Notes: generated by a model from the sequence alone, not told the origin. A DNA stretch of 8,157 nt from JAAZKO01 sp964432115 (GCA_964432115.1 CAYSMC010000021.1:1-8157); one strand, 5' to 3'; shown: positions 1-6,668, numbered from the stretch's first letter. Numbers and translations are program-made.

Positions 1-1325
1 ATGACGGCATCTTTGGCTGCGCGAGCCGCCAGGCGAGCGCGAGCAGAAATTAAGACTTTTTCGACAATAATCCGACCAACCTTGGGATGTTCTTCTAAAT
101 AGGTAGCAAAATGTTTTTTAAAGACGCGGTAAACAGCCGATTGAGCTTCAGCGTTGTTTAATTTACCCTTGGTTTGAGACTCAAATTGCAGATCATTAGA
201 AGGCATTTTAACAAAAACGACTGCGGTTAAACCTTCTTTAAGGTCATCAGCTACAAAATTCTCTTTTTCCTTAATGAGTCCATTTTTTTCTGCATAGTCA
301 CGAATAACTCTGCTCAGAGCTAAGCGAAAACCCTGAACGTGGGTTCCTCCATCTGGTGTATTGATAACATTAACGTAACTTTCAACTCGTTCTTTGTAAG
401 AATCATTGTATTGAATTGCAATTTCAATACCAATTTCTTTTTGGTTTTCTTCATCAATCCACTCGTCATTAAGATAAAAAACTCTGTGTAGAGATTTTTT
501 GGACATGTTGATGTGTTCAACTAGAGAACGAATGCCACCTTCAAAATAAAAATGTTGCTCAAGATCGATGACTCGATCAAAGAGTTGAAAATAGATTCCG
601 GCCATTAAATAAGCGCGATCTTTGACAATATCAATAATGTTTTTGGGACTATAGCTAGCTTGTTTAAAGATGAGTGGATCAGCAATAAACTGAACTATGG
701 TTCCGCTTTCATATTTAACAAAATCCTGACTTTGCTGAGGGAATTTAGCAATCAATTGCGTTTCACTAATTTTTGCCACTGGCGCATGAGGAATACCTCG
801 AGAATGATATTGATAATAATATTTATTATTACGTTTAACAGCAATTTGCATTAGGCAAGACAGCGCATTGACAGCGCTTGAACCAATACCATGTAAACCT
901 CCAGAGACTTTGTAAGCTTTACTTTCAAACTTACCTCCAGCATGAAGTTTAGTCATGACCACTTCCATAGCGGAAATACCTGAGGCATGTTGTTCAACTG
1001 GAATGCCTCGACCGCTATCTACTACAGTGATGACTTGTTCACCCATTTCTTTTTCTTCAGCTTTTAATTTTTTATTAGCTTGGTGTTTAGCAAATAATTC
1101 TCGATGTAGATCGGTGATCGGATCACGAAACAATTGAATAGTTTGGCCAAAACCAGCAATCGCTTCATCAACCGCATTATCTAAAATTTCTTTAACTAAA
1201 TGATGTAGGCCTTTAGCATCGGTAGAACCAATATACATGCCCGGCCGTTTTCGCACTGGTTCTAGGCCTTCTAAGACTTTAATTTGTTCTGCTTGATAGT
1301 TATTAATATCGCTCTGACTTGCCAT
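1..1325 (-). CDS. gyrB: DNA gyrase subunit B, N-terminal 441 residues (3' end outside window)
   Basis: This is the ATPase subunit of type IIA topoisomerase, which with GyrA supercoils DNA. The visible part holds the GHKL ATPase domain and the transducer domain. Motifs seen are RKRPGMYIGST (residues 25-35), DNAVDEA with the Mg-binding Asn50, DSGRGIP (103-109) around the adenine-binding Asp, HAGGKF (128-133), the SGGLHGIG ATP lid (141-148), and the transducer QTK loop (384-386) whose Lys contacts the gamma phosphate. The frame stays open to the left edge, stopping just before the expected TOPRIM domain. The start at 1325 gives a family-like N-terminus (MASQSDINNYQAEQIKVLEG). No Shine-Dalgarno is visible. 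Compared with E. coli GyrB there is an extra segment of about 26 residues between Asn50 and Asp103, and a smaller one before the transducer. ParE cannot be formally excluded because the C-terminal half is not visible, but a single gyrase is the likelier reading. Confidence 0.92.
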   Translation of the reverse strand, partial: MASQSDINNYQAEQIKVLEGLEPVRKRPGMYIGSTDAKGLHHLVKEILDNAVDEAIAGFGQTIQLFRDPITDLHRELFAKHQANKKLKAEEKEMGEQVITVVDSGRGIPVEQHASGISAMEVVMTKLHAGGKFESKAYKVSGGLHGIGSSAVNALSCLMQIAVKRNNKYYYQYHSRGIPHAPVAKISETQLIAKFPQQSQDFVKYESGTIVQFIADPLIFKQASYSPKNIIDIVKDRAYLMAGIYFQLFDRVIDLEQHFYFEGGIRSLVEHINMSKKSLHRVFYLNDEWIDEENQKEIGIEIAIQYNDSYKERVESYVNVINTPDGGTHVQGFRLALSRVIRDYAEKNGLIKEKENFVADDLKEGLTAVVFVKMPSNDLQFESQTKGKLNNAEAQSAVYRVFKKHFATYLEEHPKVGRIIVEKVLISARARLAARAAKDAV

Positions 1326-1468
1326 AAGAACTACATTTGTAGCATATTTATTATACAAAAGAAAGACCAAAAAAGCTCAGGCAAGTTTGAAAAAAGCCGA
1401 TTTTGGGCGTTTGAGACGCTTGATTTTGAAAAATTCCAGGTTAAGCTATCTGGTAGTTTAAAAAATCC
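1326..1468 (-). promoter_or_regulatory. gyrB upstream region with -10 box
   Basis: This is the gap between the holB stop codon and the gyrB start, both read on the minus strand. A perfect TATAAT lies at 1355-1350 on the minus strand, putting the transcription start near 1343 and leaving a leader of about 18 nt. No good -35 box lies 16-18 bp upstream; the sequence there is T-rich and pyrimidine-rich. The rest of the gap has small stems followed by T-tracts on the minus strand (for example a GCGT/ACGC stem at 1408-1420), which could end holB transcription weakly, but none is convincing. The presence of a -10 box suggests gyrB is not wholly dependent on read-through from holB. Confidence 0.45.
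1331..1342. repeat. 12-bp perfect palindrome in the gyrB leader
   Basis: The sequence CTACATTTGTAG differs from its reverse complement only at the central two bases, so each arm is CTACA/TGTAG. It lies just downstream of the predicted gyrB transcription start and 5 bp ahead of the start codon, where an operator or a small 5'-end hairpin could act. With 5-bp arms in A+T-rich DNA it could occur by chance. Confidence 0.3.
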
Positions 1469-2137
1469 TTATTGAAAAAGACTAAAAAAACAATGCTCTA
1501 GTGCCAAGCGGACATTGAGATTAGCTTGTAAATCTAAATAAGCTTGACTTAAAGCTCTTTTTTGTTTATAGCTTAGATTTTTTTGATTAAGTAGTTCTTT
1601 GACAAAATTTTTGGCTGTTTCTCGATCTTTATAATTTTTAATCAGAGTGATGGCGGCGGCTAAATCTTTTGGCCAAACATGATTGTTGGTGTTGCTTGAT
1701 GGTGAGTTGAGACCTTGATCGGCCAGTTGACACAATGAGCAACGAGAAGTAATAGTGCTTAATAGACGATGGTCACTGACTACGGGTAGAATGATTAAAG
1801 TGTTGTTTGGGGGTTCTTCAATTAATTTTAATAAAGCATTTTGCGCTGCTAAACTAGCAGTTTCAAAATTTAGTAAAACTAACACTCTCACCCCTGATTG
1901 ATTCCAGTTGGCATATTGTGTTTCTTGGATGATGTCTCTGGCTAATTCAATTTTAAAATTAAGCAATTGGCTGTTATACCACTGAATATTACTTTTTTTT
2001 GCAAATTGTTGTTGATCTTTGTTTTTGAGATAGTTTAAAACTAGTTCTTGAATTTCACTGAGTTCGAGACTATTTTTTTTATTCGCTTCAACAAATGGAG
2101 TTAAATATAAAATTTCGCTTATGTAAAAGTTTGACAT
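1469..2137 (-). CDS. holB: DNA polymerase III delta' subunit-like protein (short clamp-loader AAA+ protein)
   Basis: This is a 222-residue clamp-loader protein, expected to work with DnaX and delta to load the sliding clamp. The diagnostic stretch is NALLKLIEEPPNNTLIIL (100-117) followed by LLSTITSRC (125-133), the sensor 1 and SRC arginine-finger region shared by delta' and DnaX. A strand RVLVLLNFETAS (84-95) before it fits the Walker B region in degenerate form. Only about 60 residues precede the segment equivalent to the family's 'IRE' helix, and they contain neither a P-loop (GxxGxGK) nor the zinc-binding cysteines found in full-size relatives of roughly 300-330 residues. The C-terminus (140-222) is a helical region matching the short collar domain only by position. 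It lies divergently 30 bp from pilB and 143 bp upstream of gyrB. The ATG at 2137 follows no Shine-Dalgarno. The family call is firm; delta' rather than a DnaX remnant is inferred from size and lack of a P-loop. Confidence 0.85.
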   Translation of the reverse strand: MSNFYISEILYLTPFVEANKKNSLELSEIQELVLNYLKNKDQQQFAKKSNIQWYNSQLLNFKIELARDIIQETQYANWNQSGVRVLVLLNFETASLAAQNALLKLIEEPPNNTLIILPVVSDHRLLSTITSRCSLCQLADQGLNSPSSNTNNHVWPKDLAAAITLIKNYKDRETAKNFVKELLNQKNLSYKQKRALSQAYLDLQANLNVRLALEHCFFSLFQ

Positions 2138-2138
2138 T

Positions 2139-2174
2139 TTATGGCATTATAAAAGGAGTAAGCGATTATGTTAA
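2139..2174 (-). promoter_or_regulatory. Predicted holB promoter, giving a near-leaderless mRNA
   Basis: On the minus strand a -35-like TTAACA (2174-2169) is followed after exactly 17 bp by a perfect TATAAT (2151-2146). Transcription would begin near 2139, one or two bases before the holB ATG at 2137. The absence of a Shine-Dalgarno ahead of holB fits leaderless translation. The -35 box lies inside the first codons of the divergent pilB gene, and the -10 box abuts the pilB ribosome binding site. Confidence 0.55.
2154..2158 (+). promoter_or_regulatory. Shine-Dalgarno of pilB
   Basis: AGGAG within AAAAGGAGTAAG lies 9 nt ahead of the ATG at 2168. It is the strongest ribosome binding site in the window and fixes the pilB start. 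No convincing plus-strand promoter fits in the 30-bp gap, so the pilB promoter probably lies inside the 5' part of holB. A TATAAA at 2106-2111 is a weak candidate for its -10 box. Confidence 0.7.
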
Positions 2175-4294
2175 CTGCCCAAAATAATCAACCAGATGAA
2201 GTGGGTCAGGGTCAGGCTGTGGCTGAACCAGAAGATTCACAACAATTGACGCCAGACCAGACAAAAAATGCTGATGTGGAAATTGACACTGATTTACAAC
2301 AAACCATCAATCAGATTACTCAAGATTTAACCAGCAAGCCTGCAGAAGTTGATAATCAGGTGATTGAAACAGCACCGATGGTCACAGACGATTTGGGTAT
2401 TGCAGAACCAATCTTTTCTCAAGCAATTCCAGTCAGCGAACCTGATCAGCCACAAGCAGTTGACTTGACAGAGCCAGTTGACTCAATGGAAGCAATTGCC
2501 CAGCCAGCAGCGTTGGATCAATCGCTTAGTTCGCAATCAAATACTGGTTTTAAATTTGCAGTGACCAATTCTTTTTTTGATATGTTAGTGAATAATGGGG
2601 TGATTTCACCTAAACAAGCTGAAGAATTACGTCAAGAAAATCTAAGTACTGGTCGCAGTTATGAAGAATTAGTATTGAGCAAACAATTGGCGACAGAATC
2701 AGATGTTGTTCAAGCCAAAGCAGAATTTAACAATTTGCCCTACATTAAATTGTCAACTATTGGTGTGGATCCGGAGGCTTTAACTTTTATTGATGAAGGT
2801 ATTGCTAAACGTTATCAAGTTATACCTTTTGGCGTTGACAAAGATAAAAAGAACTTAAAAGTAGCCATGGTTGATCCCCTGGATTTGGCAGCTATTGAAT
2901 TCTTAAAACAAAAGACAGGTTTTAACATTGAAGCTCATTACGGTGAAAGTAGTGAAATCATCCGAATGATTGATGAGCATTATGCTCAAAGTTTATCTAG
3001 TGAAGTTACTGAAGCCCTAAAAAGCACTACCCAACAAAGTGATCAAGAAGCAAAGTCTGTTCAGTTAGATCGAGATGCTGGAGCTATTTTACGCGACGCA
3101 CCAATCAATCGGATTGTGGAAAATATTTTAGATTTTGCTATTAAATCGTCAGCCTCAGACATACACATCGAACCACAGATTAATCGTACTCGAGTTCGTT
3201 ATCGTATAGACGGTATTTTGGCTGAAAAACTAATTTTGCCACAAAATGTTCATGAAGCCGTCGTATCTCGTATCAAAATTATGGCTAATTTGAAAATTGA
3301 TGAAAAAAGATTGCCTCAGGATGGACGATTTAATTACAAAACTAATAAAGCTGAAATAGATTTGCGTACTTCTACTCTCCCCACGATGCATGGTGAAAAG
3401 GTGGTGATGCGTCTTTTGCAAAAAGACATGACTGTGCCTTCGCTAGAAGATTTAGGTTTAACTGGTTTAGGTTTACAAAGAGTAAGAGAATCAATCAAAA
3501 TTCCTTACGGCATTATTTTGATTACTGGTCCAACTGGTTCCGGTAAAACTACCACTCTATATTCAATTTTGAACATTATTAACAAGATTGGAGTCAATAT
3601 TATGACTCTAGAAGATCCTGTGGAATACCAAATTCCTGGGATAAGCCAAGTGCAGACCAATCCTAAAGCTGGTTTAACTTTTGCTTCTGGTTTGAGATCG
3701 TTTTTGCGTCAAGATCCAGACATTATTATGGTGGGTGAAATTCGAGATAACGAAACTGCTGATTTAGCACTCCAGGCTTCTTTGACTGGTCACTTGGTTT
3801 TCTCTACTCTGCACACTAACAGTGCTGCAGGAGCCCTGCCTCGTTTGTTAGATATGGAAGCAGAGCCTTTTCTGTTGGCCTCATCGATTACTTTAGCCAT
3901 GGGTCAGCGAGTAGTCAGAAAAATCAACGACAAATATAAAGAGGAATACAAACCAGAATCTGTGGTGATTGAAGATATTAAGAAAGTGCTAGGTGCTCAT
4001 TTTGATCGTTGGTGTAAAACACAGGGTAAAACAGCTGATCAGATTACCCTGTTCCGTCCCAGTAGTAAACGCCCAGCAACTGAACCAGAATATCGAGGAC
4101 GAATTGGGATTTTTGAAGTGATGCCCAGTTCTCCGGAAATTGTCAGTGCCATTCTTAATCAAAAACCAGCTAGCGAAATAGAAAAAATAGCTATTCAACA
4201 AGGAATGACCTTGATGAAGCAAGATGGCTATCTCAAGGTTTTAGATGGAATCACCACTGTTGAAGAGGTATTGAGAGTAGCTGAAGTTGGTTAA
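2168..4294 (+). CDS. pilB: Type IV pilus assembly ATPase PilB (GspE family), zinc motif lost
   Basis: This cytoplasmic hexameric ATPase powers pilin polymerisation through the PilC platform. Residues 1 to about 130 form a low-complexity, acidic, Gln/Pro-rich tail. Residues about 134-275 match the GspE/MshE N-terminal domain. The catalytic part begins near DAPINRIVENI (310-320), with SDIHIEP (330-336). Walker A is GPTGSGKT (454-461), the Asp box EDPVE (482-486), Walker B DPDIIMVGEIRD (516-527, catalytic Glu524) and the His box TGHLVFSTLHTN (540-551). The family's tetracysteine zinc site, normally CxxC after QRLVR and CxxC before GYxGRxGIFE, is absent: Asn587 and Tyr590 replace the first pair, and Lys634 and Ala637 fall where the second pair should be. 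The flanking sequence is intact (QRVVRKIN, YRGRIGIFEVM). At 708 residues it is longer than the usual 560-600, mostly because of the tail. It leads the pilus cluster and diverges from holB. Confidence 0.96.
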   Translation: MLTAQNNQPDEVGQGQAVAEPEDSQQLTPDQTKNADVEIDTDLQQTINQITQDLTSKPAEVDNQVIETAPMVTDDLGIAEPIFSQAIPVSEPDQPQAVDLTEPVDSMEAIAQPAALDQSLSSQSNTGFKFAVTNSFFDMLVNNGVISPKQAEELRQENLSTGRSYEELVLSKQLATESDVVQAKAEFNNLPYIKLSTIGVDPEALTFIDEGIAKRYQVIPFGVDKDKKNLKVAMVDPLDLAAIEFLKQKTGFNIEAHYGESSEIIRMIDEHYAQSLSSEVTEALKSTTQQSDQEAKSVQLDRDAGAILRDAPINRIVENILDFAIKSSASDIHIEPQINRTRVRYRIDGILAEKLILPQNVHEAVVSRIKIMANLKIDEKRLPQDGRFNYKTNKAEIDLRTSTLPTMHGEKVVMRLLQKDMTVPSLEDLGLTGLGLQRVRESIKIPYGIILITGPTGSGKTTTLYSILNIINKIGVNIMTLEDPVEYQIPGISQVQTNPKAGLTFASGLRSFLRQDPDIIMVGEIRDNETADLALQASLTGHLVFSTLHTNSAAGALPRLLDMEAEPFLLASSITLAMGQRVVRKINDKYKEEYKPESVVIEDIKKVLGAHFDRWCKTQGKTADQITLFRPSSKRPATEPEYRGRIGIFEVMPSSPEIVSAILNQKPASEIEKIAIQQGMTLMKQDGYLKVLDGITTVEEVLRVAEVG

Positions 4295-4305
4295 TTGATT
4301 GCAGA

Positions 4306-4335
4306 TTGAACAAAGCATAAACAGATATATATAAT
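4306..4335 (+). promoter_or_regulatory. Predicted pilT promoter
   Basis: A -35-like TTGAAC (4306-4311) is followed after 18 bp by a perfect TATAAT (4330-4335) in the 65-bp gap after the pilB stop. The start of transcription would be near 4342, leaving a leader of about 18 nt with a purine-rich GGGAAAAAAAGAG ribosome binding stretch. This would let pilT and downstream genes be expressed independently of pilB. Confidence 0.5.
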
Positions 4336-4359
4336 GAATCAACGGGAAAAAAAGAGCTT

Positions 4360-5418
4360 ATGAACATTAAAGAAATTTTGCAATTTTTAGTTGACAATGA
4401 CGGTTCAGACATTCATTTGATTTCGGGGTCTCCATTGTCAGTTAGAGTGAACGGAATACTGAGTTTTCCTGCGGGTCCCCAGCTGATTAGTGCTGAACAA
4501 ACTCAGACTTGGATTTTTGAATTATTAAGTGAAGAGCAGAAAAAAAAGCTAAAAGAGGAAAAAGAAATTGATTTGGCTTATCAATTTGCTGACAATGCAC
4601 GTTTTCGGATGTGTGTTTATCAGCATTTAGGGAACTATGCAGCTGCCTTGCGTTTAATTCCTCAAAGAATTAAAGATTTAGATGAATTAGCCTTGCCTAA
4701 AATTTTTCATCAATTTGGTACTTATAATCAGGGTTTAGTTTTGTTTACTGGTCCAACTGGAGAAGGTAAATCAACTTCGTTAGCAGCCATTATTGATGAA
4801 ATTAATCATAGTCAAAGTCAACACATTTTAACCATTGAAGATCCAGTCGAATTTGTTTATCAACCAGATAAAAGTATTATTTCTCAGCGAGAAGTGGGTA
4901 AAGATACTCATCAGTGGCATTTGGCTTTGAGAAGTGCGCTACGTTCTGATCCCGATGTGGTCTTGGTTGGTGAGATGCGTGACTTAGAAACAATTGCTTC
5001 TACTCTAACTTTGGCTGAGACGGGACATTTGGTATTTGCTACCATTCACACCAATACAGCAGCACAAACCATTGACCGCATTATCGATGTTTTTCCTGCC
5101 CACCAACAAGGACAAATTCGTCAACAATTGGCCAGTGTCTTAAAAGCGATTGTTTCTCAGCGTCTTGTAGCCAAAATTCACGGAGGGCGCATTGCTGCTG
5201 TAGAATTATTATTTAATAATGCAGCAGTAGCCAATTTAATTCGTGATCAAAAAGTTTTTCAAATTGACAACACTATCCAAACCAATGTGAACAGTGGCAT
5301 GATGTTAATGGAAAGTCACTTGTTAGAACTTTATCAGCAAAATATTATTAGTAAAGAAACAGCGATTAATAGCGCTTTTCGTCCAACCGACATGTTACGT
5401 CTCTTAGACAAAGGATAA
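4360..5418 (+). CDS. pilT: Type IV pilus retraction ATPase PilT
   Basis: This cytoplasmic hexameric ATPase depolymerises pili and powers retraction, twitching or DNA uptake. At 352 residues it has the usual PilT length and lacks the long N-terminal domain of PilB. Motifs in order are SDIHL (16-20) in the PAS-like N-terminal domain, Walker A GPTGEGKST (131-139), Asp box EDPVE (160-164), Walker B DPDVVLVGEMRD (197-208, catalytic Glu205), His box GHLVFATIHTN (222-232), and AVANLIRDQK (289-298), which corresponds to the AIRAGE motif needed for retraction. The Walker A position usually held by Ser is Glu134, while the critical Gly, Lys and Ser/Thr remain. The retained GEMRD and AIRAGE-type motifs separate it from PilB. 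It follows pilB after 65 bp and precedes pilC by 7 bp, so pilT and pilC are very likely co-transcribed and perhaps translationally coupled. The ATG has a weak purine-rich ribosome binding site. Confidence 0.95.
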   Translation: MNIKEILQFLVDNDGSDIHLISGSPLSVRVNGILSFPAGPQLISAEQTQTWIFELLSEEQKKKLKEEKEIDLAYQFADNARFRMCVYQHLGNYAAALRLIPQRIKDLDELALPKIFHQFGTYNQGLVLFTGPTGEGKSTSLAAIIDEINHSQSQHILTIEDPVEFVYQPDKSIISQREVGKDTHQWHLALRSALRSDPDVVLVGEMRDLETIASTLTLAETGHLVFATIHTNTAAQTIDRIIDVFPAHQQGQIRQQLASVLKAIVSQRLVAKIHGGRIAAVELLFNNAAVANLIRDQKVFQIDNTIQTNVNSGMMLMESHLLELYQQNIISKETAINSAFRPTDMLRLLDKG

Positions 5419-5425
5419 AAGGATC

Positions 5426-6628
5426 GTGCCAATTTTTAAATATACCGCCAAGAACAAACATGGAGAAACCGTCAAAGGCAAAGTAGAAGCAGTATCCAAA
5501 ATGCAAGCGGTGTCTACTCTTTTTTCAAGGGATTTATTTGTGATTGATGTTTCAAGTTTGGGTCAAGAATCTGGTTTTTTTTCAAAAATTACTAGACCAA
5601 AAGTGAAATTTACTGATTTAGTTAATTTTACTAGACAACTAGCGACCATGATTAATGCCGGTTTACCGTTGGCCAATGCCCTATCAATTTTGGAAGAAGA
5701 GAGTGAAAATGAAATGGCCAAATTAACGGCCAATTTATTGAAAGATGTAGAAAGTGGCTTGAGTTTTTCTGATGCTTTGCAAAAATATCCAGATAATTTT
5801 TCTCGTATTTATACACAACTAGTGAAGGCTGGTGAAGCAGGCGGTGTTTTAGATGAAGTGTTGGAGCGATTAGCTATTACTTTGGAAAAAGATAAAGATT
5901 TTAAAGCTAAGACAAAAAGTGCCATGATTTATCCAATTATTATTTTAATTGCGATGGTTGTGGTAGTGGTGGTAATGATGGTAGCGGTGATTCCCAAATT
6001 AACCGAGATGTATGATGATTTTGGAGCAGAATTGCCAGGTATGACTAGAGTTTTTATTGGCATCTCAGATTTCATGGTGAAATTTTGGTGGATTTTATTA
6101 CTGTTAGTGATGGCAGGAGTAGGATTGTTGCGCTCTTATAAAAAAACCAAAAAAGGTGAGTTAGTTATTGACCGTTGGTTACTGAGATTACCAATTTTTG
6201 GCAAAATGCGTCAAAAAATTATTTTAACTGATTTTACTCGGACACTTTCTTTGTTATTGGGGGCTGGAGTATCACTCTTGGAATCAATTAATATTGTCGC
6301 TCATGCGATAGATAATGCTGTTTATCGTGAAGAATTAAGTGAAGCAGCTAAACAAGTAGAACGAGGCGTGTCTTTATCAACAGCGGTCTCTCGTTATGAA
6401 GATTTTCCACCAATTTTGCACCAAATGATGAGTGTTGGTGAAGAGACTGGTAAGTTAGATGAAATTTTGGCAAAATTATCTGAGTATTTTGAAAAAGAAA
6501 GTGAATACGCGGTTAAAAATATGACGGCTGCGATGGAGCCGCTGATTATGATTGTTTTGGCTGTCGGAGTGGGTTTTATGGTGGTGGCAATTATTATGCC
6601 AATTTATAGTTTAACTAGCCAGTTTTAA
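5426..6628 (+). CDS. pilC: Type IV pilus inner-membrane platform protein PilC
   Basis: This integral membrane protein transmits motion from PilB and PilT to pilins in the inner membrane. It is 400 residues, the family's normal length. The N-terminus MPIFKYTAKNKHGETVKGKV is typical and supports the GTG start at 5426. Two T2SSF repeats are visible, beginning at FTRQLATMINAGLPL (68-82) and FTRTLSLLLGAGVSLLESI (270-288), each with a VxxGEExG-like or VKAGEAGG motif further on. Predicted membrane helices are about 168-190 (very Val-rich), 218-236 and 372-396. The pilT stop codon lies 7 bp ahead. Possible Shine-Dalgarno sequences are AAAGGA at 5410-5415, overlapping the end of pilT with a 10-nt spacing, or AAAGGA at 5418-5423, which is only 2 nt from the GTG. 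The stop codon lies inside a long inverted repeat. Confidence 0.95.
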   Translation: MPIFKYTAKNKHGETVKGKVEAVSKMQAVSTLFSRDLFVIDVSSLGQESGFFSKITRPKVKFTDLVNFTRQLATMINAGLPLANALSILEEESENEMAKLTANLLKDVESGLSFSDALQKYPDNFSRIYTQLVKAGEAGGVLDEVLERLAITLEKDKDFKAKTKSAMIYPIIILIAMVVVVVVMMVAVIPKLTEMYDDFGAELPGMTRVFIGISDFMVKFWWILLLLVMAGVGLLRSYKKTKKGELVIDRWLLRLPIFGKMRQKIILTDFTRTLSLLLGAGVSLLESINIVAHAIDNAVYREELSEAAKQVERGVSLSTAVSRYEDFPPILHQMMSVGEETGKLDEILAKLSEYFEKESEYAVKNMTAAMEPLIMIVLAVGVGFMVVAIIMPIYSLTSQF

Positions 6629-6668
6629 ACTACTACTTGAAAAGTTAGTAAAAAATAGTTTAAACTGG
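6619..6668 (+). repeat. Inverted repeat across the pilC stop codon
   Basis: CCAGTTTTAAACTA (6619-6632) and TAGTTTAAACTGG (6656-6668) are reverse complements apart from one extra T. The 23-nt spacer can pair further, imperfectly, through ACTACTT and AAGTTAGT. The resulting hairpin contains the pilC stop codon. No T-tract follows it, so it is not a standard intrinsic terminator. It could protect or process mRNA between pilC and the pilin gene. Confidence 0.6.

Noticed and set aside
320..1137. Short open frames on both strands within 320-1137
   Set aside because: They overlap gyrB in other frames, show no family motifs and have no ribosome binding sites, so they are shadows of gyrB.
1395..1468. 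A possible holB terminator on the minus strand
   Set aside because: Several 3-4 bp stems are followed by T-tracts, but none is long enough to call, and continued transcription into gyrB remains possible.
1284..1475. A 63-codon plus-strand open frame across the gyrB-holB gap
   Set aside because: Low-complexity composition, no recognisable motif, no Shine-Dalgarno, and it overlaps the gyrB promoter and both flanking genes on the opposite strand.
2131..2153. A perfect TTGACA (2131-2136) and TATAAA (2148-2153) on the plus strand ahead of pilB
   Set aside because: The spacer is only 11 bp, too short for a sigma-70-type promoter. The TTGACA overlaps the holB start codon, and the A+T stretch is better explained as the minus-strand -10 box and the run-up to the pilB Shine-Dalgarno.
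6619..6668. The pilC inverted repeat as an intrinsic terminator
   Set aside because: The stem is A+T-rich and no T-tract follows it, so it is reported only as an inverted repeat.
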